Shown here piece after piece: positions 32,386 through 35,471 of a stretch of 35,471 bases of DNA. Made by a program: the position numbers and the translations under genes. Below the pieces are notes generated by a model. The model did not search any database and was not told the origin of the DNA. It worked only from the letters and a program-made list of their open reading frames with translations. Each line of letters opens with the position of its first letter. Position 1 is the first letter of the stretch. Source of the stretch: Chloroflexota bacterium (GTDB lineage Bacteria > Chloroflexota > Anaerolineae > Aggregatilineales > Phototrophicaceae); the NCBI GenBank assembly GCA_026707665.1, contig JAPOWK010000081.1:1-35471 (forward strand). The letters run 5' to 3'.

Positions 32386-32463
32386 CTGTAGGGGCGACTT
32401 ATCAAGTCGCCCGCGCCCAAATCCTTATGCGATCTGCGGGCGACCAGGTTGGTCGCCCCTACA
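32386..32463. repeat. Inverted pair of hairpin repeats between the two permease genes
   Basis: 32386-32413 is plus oriented (CTGTAGGGGCGACTT-ATC-AAGTCGCCCG). 32437-32463 is minus oriented (CGGGCGACCA-GGT-TGGTCGCCCCTACA). Together they form a head-to-head pair about 80 bases long in the 185-base gap between permease genes, similar to a bipartite REP unit. The stems differ between the copies by paired changes. Confidence 0.92.
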
Positions 32464-32536
32464 AGTCTTGGACAAGGCGGGTTCGTGTTACGAATGAGAC
32501 TAGTCGTGACTGGCAAGGGACCTTGGAGAATAATCA

Positions 32537-33433
32537 ATGTTGACGCCGCGCAATCGCCGCGAACTGCGGAAGCTGGGCGTAGGTCTGGTATTCATCTCCC
32601 CCTGGATCGTCGGTTTCCTGGCGCTCAACCTCTATCCCATCATCGCCTCGTTCTATTACAGCTTGACCCGTTACTCGCCGATTTCGTCGCCGAGATTCAT
32701 CGGTTTGTTCAATTACGAGAAGCTGCTTTACTTTGATCCGCTCTTCATCAAGGCGCTTACAAATACGCTGTACTTTGTGATTTTCGCCGTGCCCCTGGGC
32801 AATATGCTCGCGCTGGCGCTGGCTGTTTTGCTGAATCAGAAGGTAAGAGGATTGTCCGTCTTCCGGACGATATTCTATCTGCCCAGCATTCTGCCGCTGG
32901 TCGCCACCAGCATCGTCTGGACCTGGCTACTGCACCCGCAGTACGGCGCGGTCAGCGTGATCATGGCCGAGCTCGGTTTGCCTATCATCAGCTGGTTTTC
33001 CGATCCCCAATGGGCGAAGCCGGCTCTGATCATGATGAACATGTGGGGCACCGGCTGGATGATGCTGATCTACCTGGCCGCCTTGCAAGATGTGCCGCAG
33101 GAGTTGTACGATGTCGCCTCGCTTGATGGCGCCAGCCTCTGGCGCAAATTCCGCCATGTCACCGTGCCCATGATCAGCCCGATTATCCTCTTCAACACCA
33201 TCGTCGGCTTGATCGGCGCCTTCCAGTATTTCACCGAGGCTTATGTCATCACCGAGGGCGGGCCCGGCGATGCGACGCTGTTCTATTCGCTCTATCTCTT
33301 CAACAACGCCTTTGCCTACTTCAAGATGGGTTATGCCTCGGCGATGGCTTGGCTGCTCTTCCTGGTGATTTTGGTATTGACCTTCTTGATCTTCCGCAGT
33401 TCGGCCAAGCGCGTTTACTATCACGGCAATTGA
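32537..33433 (+). CDS. Sugar ABC transporter permease, MalF/UgpA-like (second cluster)
   Basis: A 298-residue six-helix permease, first helix at about 16-36 (VFISPWIVGFLALNLYPIIA). The EAA loop is QELYDVASLDGASLWRKFRH near 193-212 and the C-terminal end is SAKRVYYHGN. GGAG lies eight bases before the ATG. It pairs with the MalG-like subunit encoded upstream. The downstream enolase gene begins 113 bases later behind its own possible -10 (TAGAAT at 33509-33514), so the enzymes may be partly under separate control. Confidence 0.93.
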   Translation: MLTPRNRRELRKLGVGLVFISPWIVGFLALNLYPIIASFYYSLTRYSPISSPRFIGLFNYEKLLYFDPLFIKALTNTLYFVIFAVPLGNMLALALAVLLNQKVRGLSVFRTIFYLPSILPLVATSIVWTWLLHPQYGAVSVIMAELGLPIISWFSDPQWAKPALIMMNMWGTGWMMLIYLAALQDVPQELYDVASLDGASLWRKFRHVTVPMISPIILFNTIVGLIGAFQYFTEAYVITEGGPGDATLFYSLYLFNNAFAYFKMGYASAMAWLLFLVILVLTFLIFRSSAKRVYYHGN

Positions 33434-33546
33434 TTAGTCAGGCGCGTTCATCACCGCCGCCTCAGCGCATTTGCAATCGCAACGACTGTTAAGTTCAGCG
33501 CAATTCGTTAGAATCTGCCGTTGTGCATGTCCACGGGAGAATGACC

Positions 33547-34665
33547 ATGAAGATCACGGATATCGAGATTCGGCTGTGCAAACATCAGGAAGAGGTGATG
33601 AGCGCGACCGAGCTGCGCGATTCGCACCGGTCCGATCTGCATTTTCTTATCATCACCATGAAGACCGACGCCGGCATAAACGGCGTCAGCATGGGATTCG
33701 CCGGCATGGGGGCGGAGATGGCTGGCTCCATCGCGGCGCAGTCGCTCAAGCCTTTTTTCCTCGGCAAGGACCCACTGGCGCGCGAGCGGCATTGGCATGA
33801 CTTCCGCCGCTATGACCGCCACTGGCATTTGACTCCGGTTTATTCTTACAGTCCCTTCGATATCGCGCTCTATGATATCGCTGGGGTGATGGCGGGCTTG
33901 CCGCTCTACAAGCTGCTGGGGCATTACCGCGAGAAAGTACCCACTTATGTCAGCTCCATGTTTCTCGATAGTCCGCAGGATTACGCCGATCAAGCTGTCG
34001 AATTCAAGGGGCGCGGCTTCCATGGTTACAAGCTGCACCCGCCGAGCGATTTTCACGAGTCGCTAGAGGCATATCGGCTCTGCCGGGAAGCCATCGGCGA
34101 TGATCCGCATTTCAAACTGATGGCGGACCCAGTGACGACGCATACCTATTATGAAGATGCGCTGCGCATGGGGCGCGAGCTGGAGAAACTGGACTATTAC
34201 TGGTTTGAAGAGCCGCTCTACGATACGGACTTCAACGGGCTGCGCAAGCTAACGCGCGATCTGGACATACCCATCTGCGGTACCGAGGTTCTGGTCGGCT
34301 CGCATTATTCGACAGCCGAGTGCATCGCCAGCGGAGTGGTTGATATCGTGCGTAGCGATGTCTCCTGGAAGGGCGGGGTGACGGCCGTGATGAAGACAGC
34401 CCACCTGGCGGAAGCTTTTGGTATGCGCTGCGAGGTGCATACGGCGATTTATCCGGCGCTGGAAATCGTCAATCTGCACTGCTGTTGCGCGATATCAAAT
34501 TGCGAGTTCTTCGAGGCGTTGATACCGAGTTCACTGATGAAGCTGGGCATAAAGAATCCGCTACAGATTGACGCCGAGGGTTACGCGCATCCGCCAGCGG
34601 GCGCAGGCACCGGCATCGAATGGGATTGGGATTTCATCGAGGACGCGACGGTCGCGCTGATGTAA
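33547..34665 (+). CDS. Enolase-superfamily sugar-acid dehydratase (mandelate racemase/muconate lactonizing type)
   Basis: A 372-residue protein from the ATG at 33547 (GGGAG seven bases upstream; an in-frame ATG two codons earlier is too close). The N-terminal capping domain runs to about 120. The barrel domain has GYKLHPP (K162-L-H164), MADPV with Asp about 195, WFEEPL with Glu about 221 and CGTEVLVG with Glu about 247 as the three magnesium ligands. CEVHTAIYP carries His about 298. In this superfamily K-x-K/K-x-H plus Asp-His pairs carry out acid-sugar dehydration. The K-L-H motif and the absence of a specific signature leave the substrate open; galactonate-, rhamnonate- or similar dehydratases are candidates. 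Its neighbours, a sugar importer and an RraA aldolase, favour sugar-acid breakdown. Confidence 0.9.
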   Translation: MKITDIEIRLCKHQEEVMSATELRDSHRSDLHFLIITMKTDAGINGVSMGFAGMGAEMAGSIAAQSLKPFFLGKDPLARERHWHDFRRYDRHWHLTPVYSYSPFDIALYDIAGVMAGLPLYKLLGHYREKVPTYVSSMFLDSPQDYADQAVEFKGRGFHGYKLHPPSDFHESLEAYRLCREAIGDDPHFKLMADPVTTHTYYEDALRMGRELEKLDYYWFEEPLYDTDFNGLRKLTRDLDIPICGTEVLVGSHYSTAECIASGVVDIVRSDVSWKGGVTAVMKTAHLAEAFGMRCEVHTAIYPALEIVNLHCCCAISNCEFFEALIPSSLMKLGIKNPLQIDAEGYAHPPAGAGTGIEWDWDFIEDATVALM

Positions 34666-34708
34666 ACGGGGACAAGTACAAGCGGATTTGTCAACCTGGA
34701 GGACAAGA

Positions 34709-35407
34709 ATGACAAGTGTTGCCTGGAATGATGATGAGGGATTGTTCGCCTTGGCTCGGCGGGAGCTATTTGCCGCAGTCGTCGGCGACATCATGGATAA
34801 GCTTGGCTTTCTGCATCAATTCTTGCCGCCCCACATCGGACCGCTGCGCCCGGATATGGTCGTCATTGGGCGGGCGATGACTGTGTTGGAAGCGGATGTC
34901 TTTGAAGAAAGGTCATCCTCGGAAAACAATCCCGTTATGGCGCAGCCCTTCGGATTGATGTTCGAGGCGCTTGACGACCTAAGGCCAAACGAAGTGTATG
35001 TCTGCGCGGGCGCGTCGCCGCGTTATGCGCTCTGGGGCGAGCTGATGAGCACGCGCGCCATCAAGCTGGGAGCGGCCGGCGCGGTGGTGGATGGCTACCT
35101 GCGCGACACCCACGGCATCCTGGCGCAGAATTTCCCCGCCTTCTCTTTTGGCTCCTACGCCCAGGATCAGGGTCCGCGCGGCAAGGTGATCGACTTTCGC
35201 ATCCCGATAGAGATTCAGGGCATACGCATCAACACCGGTGACATCGTGTTTGGCGATGTGGACGGTGTGCTGGTTGTGCCGCGGGAGGCGGAGGAGGACA
35301 TCTTTATGGGCGCCATCGAGAAGGCGCGCGGCGAAAAGCTGGTGCAGAAGGCGATTGAGCAGGGCATGAGCGCGAGCGAGGCTTTTAGAAAGTTCGGCAT
35401 TATGTGA
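34709..35407 (+). CDS. RraA-like aldolase/decarboxylase family protein
   Basis: A 232-residue protein from the ATG at 34709, with GGAGG seven bases upstream. It has AVVGDIMDKLGF near the start, WGELMSTRAIKLGAAGAVVD near 110-130, and GYLRDTHGI after it, which holds the conserved Arg-Asp pair of the RraA/HMG-CHA aldolase fold. FRIPIEIQGIRINTGDIVFGD and DGVLVVPRE follow. Members include 4-hydroxy-4-methyl-2-oxoglutarate aldolases, sugar-acid aldolases and the RNase E regulator RraA. Placement directly after a sugar-acid dehydratase (43-base gap) favours cleavage of a 2-keto-3-deoxy acid or a similar step over RNase E control. Confidence 0.88.
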   Translation: MTSVAWNDDEGLFALARRELFAAVVGDIMDKLGFLHQFLPPHIGPLRPDMVVIGRAMTVLEADVFEERSSSENNPVMAQPFGLMFEALDDLRPNEVYVCAGASPRYALWGELMSTRAIKLGAAGAVVDGYLRDTHGILAQNFPAFSFGSYAQDQGPRGKVIDFRIPIEIQGIRINTGDIVFGDVDGVLVVPREAEEDIFMGAIEKARGEKLVQKAIEQGMSASEAFRKFGIM

Positions 35408-35424
35408 GCGCCTGTTTACGTTGC

Positions 35425-35471
35425 GGGCGCCCCTACGTTTGCGCTGCGGCGGGCGAGACAAGTCTCGCCCC
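35425..35471. repeat. Hairpin repeat remnants at the window end
   Basis: 35425-35436 (GGGCGCCCCTAC) looks like a copy whose core was deleted. 35450-35471 (CGGGCGAGAC-AA-GTCTCGCCCC) is a perfect-stem copy in minus orientation that is cut by the window end. Confidence 0.75.

Overview
The window looks like a chromosomal piece of a GC-rich bacterium, most likely a Chloroflexota (Anaerolineae-type) genome. The reasons are the mix of CUT1 sugar ABC transporters, sugar-acid enzymes, an IolB, a cytochrome c-copper monooxygenase and a LysM glycosidase, the TTG/GTG starts, and intergenic space full of short GC-rich palindromes of the TGTAGGGGCGA..TCGCCCCTACA kind. The taxon is an inference from gene style only. 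No rRNA, tRNA, insertion sequence, phage gene or CRISPR array was seen.

Layout. 1-116 is the tail of an oligopeptide ABC-transporter ATPase. 238-1119 (minus) holds a TIR-domain gene followed by a DUF1883 gene, two domains that are normally fused, which makes a small defence-like module. 1279-4073 has ftsH and a divergent ECF-type sigma factor. 4078-7005 (minus) carries a secreted cytochrome c/PHM-like copper monooxygenase, an SDR oxidoreductase and a histidine phosphatase. 7194-9032 (plus) has a PfkB-family sugar-phosphate kinase, a hendecad-repeat coiled-coil protein made by a 33-bp tandem repeat, and a small conserved protein. 9029-10231 (minus) is a membrane-anchored phospholipase D-like protein, divergent from an ABC-F protein. 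Then come a metallo-beta-lactamase-fold protein that has lost its metal ligands and a small alpha/beta-barrel-like protein. 13788-15437 (minus) is a secreted triple-LysM glycoside hydrolase. 15597-19970 (minus) looks like one transcription unit: a large membrane protein, an ABC-2-type ATPase without a permease, and iolB.

From 20419 to the end the window is a carbohydrate catabolic island. It starts with an L-glyceraldehyde-3-phosphate reductase-like aldo/keto reductase, an FGGY kinase and a convergent threonine dehydratase-like PLP enzyme. Two complete CUT1 importers follow, both lacking their own ATPase. The first (24248-27472) is followed by a DUF4380 protein and a cellulase-like glycosidase. 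The second (30000-33433) is followed by an enolase-superfamily sugar-acid dehydratase and an RraA-type aldolase. The simplest reading is uptake of plant- or algal-type oligosaccharides or sugar acids, intracellular cleavage, then dehydration, aldol cleavage and phosphorylation.

The most notable non-coding signal is a family of at least 13 oriented hairpin repeats with compensating stem changes. They are placed between the binding-protein and permease genes of both ABC operons, recalling the REP elements of enterobacterial malE-malF. Other observations worth attention are an 18-nt CGTAGACA micro-repeat nested in a second GC-rich repeat, the split TIR/DUF1883 pair, and the degenerate metallo-hydrolase.
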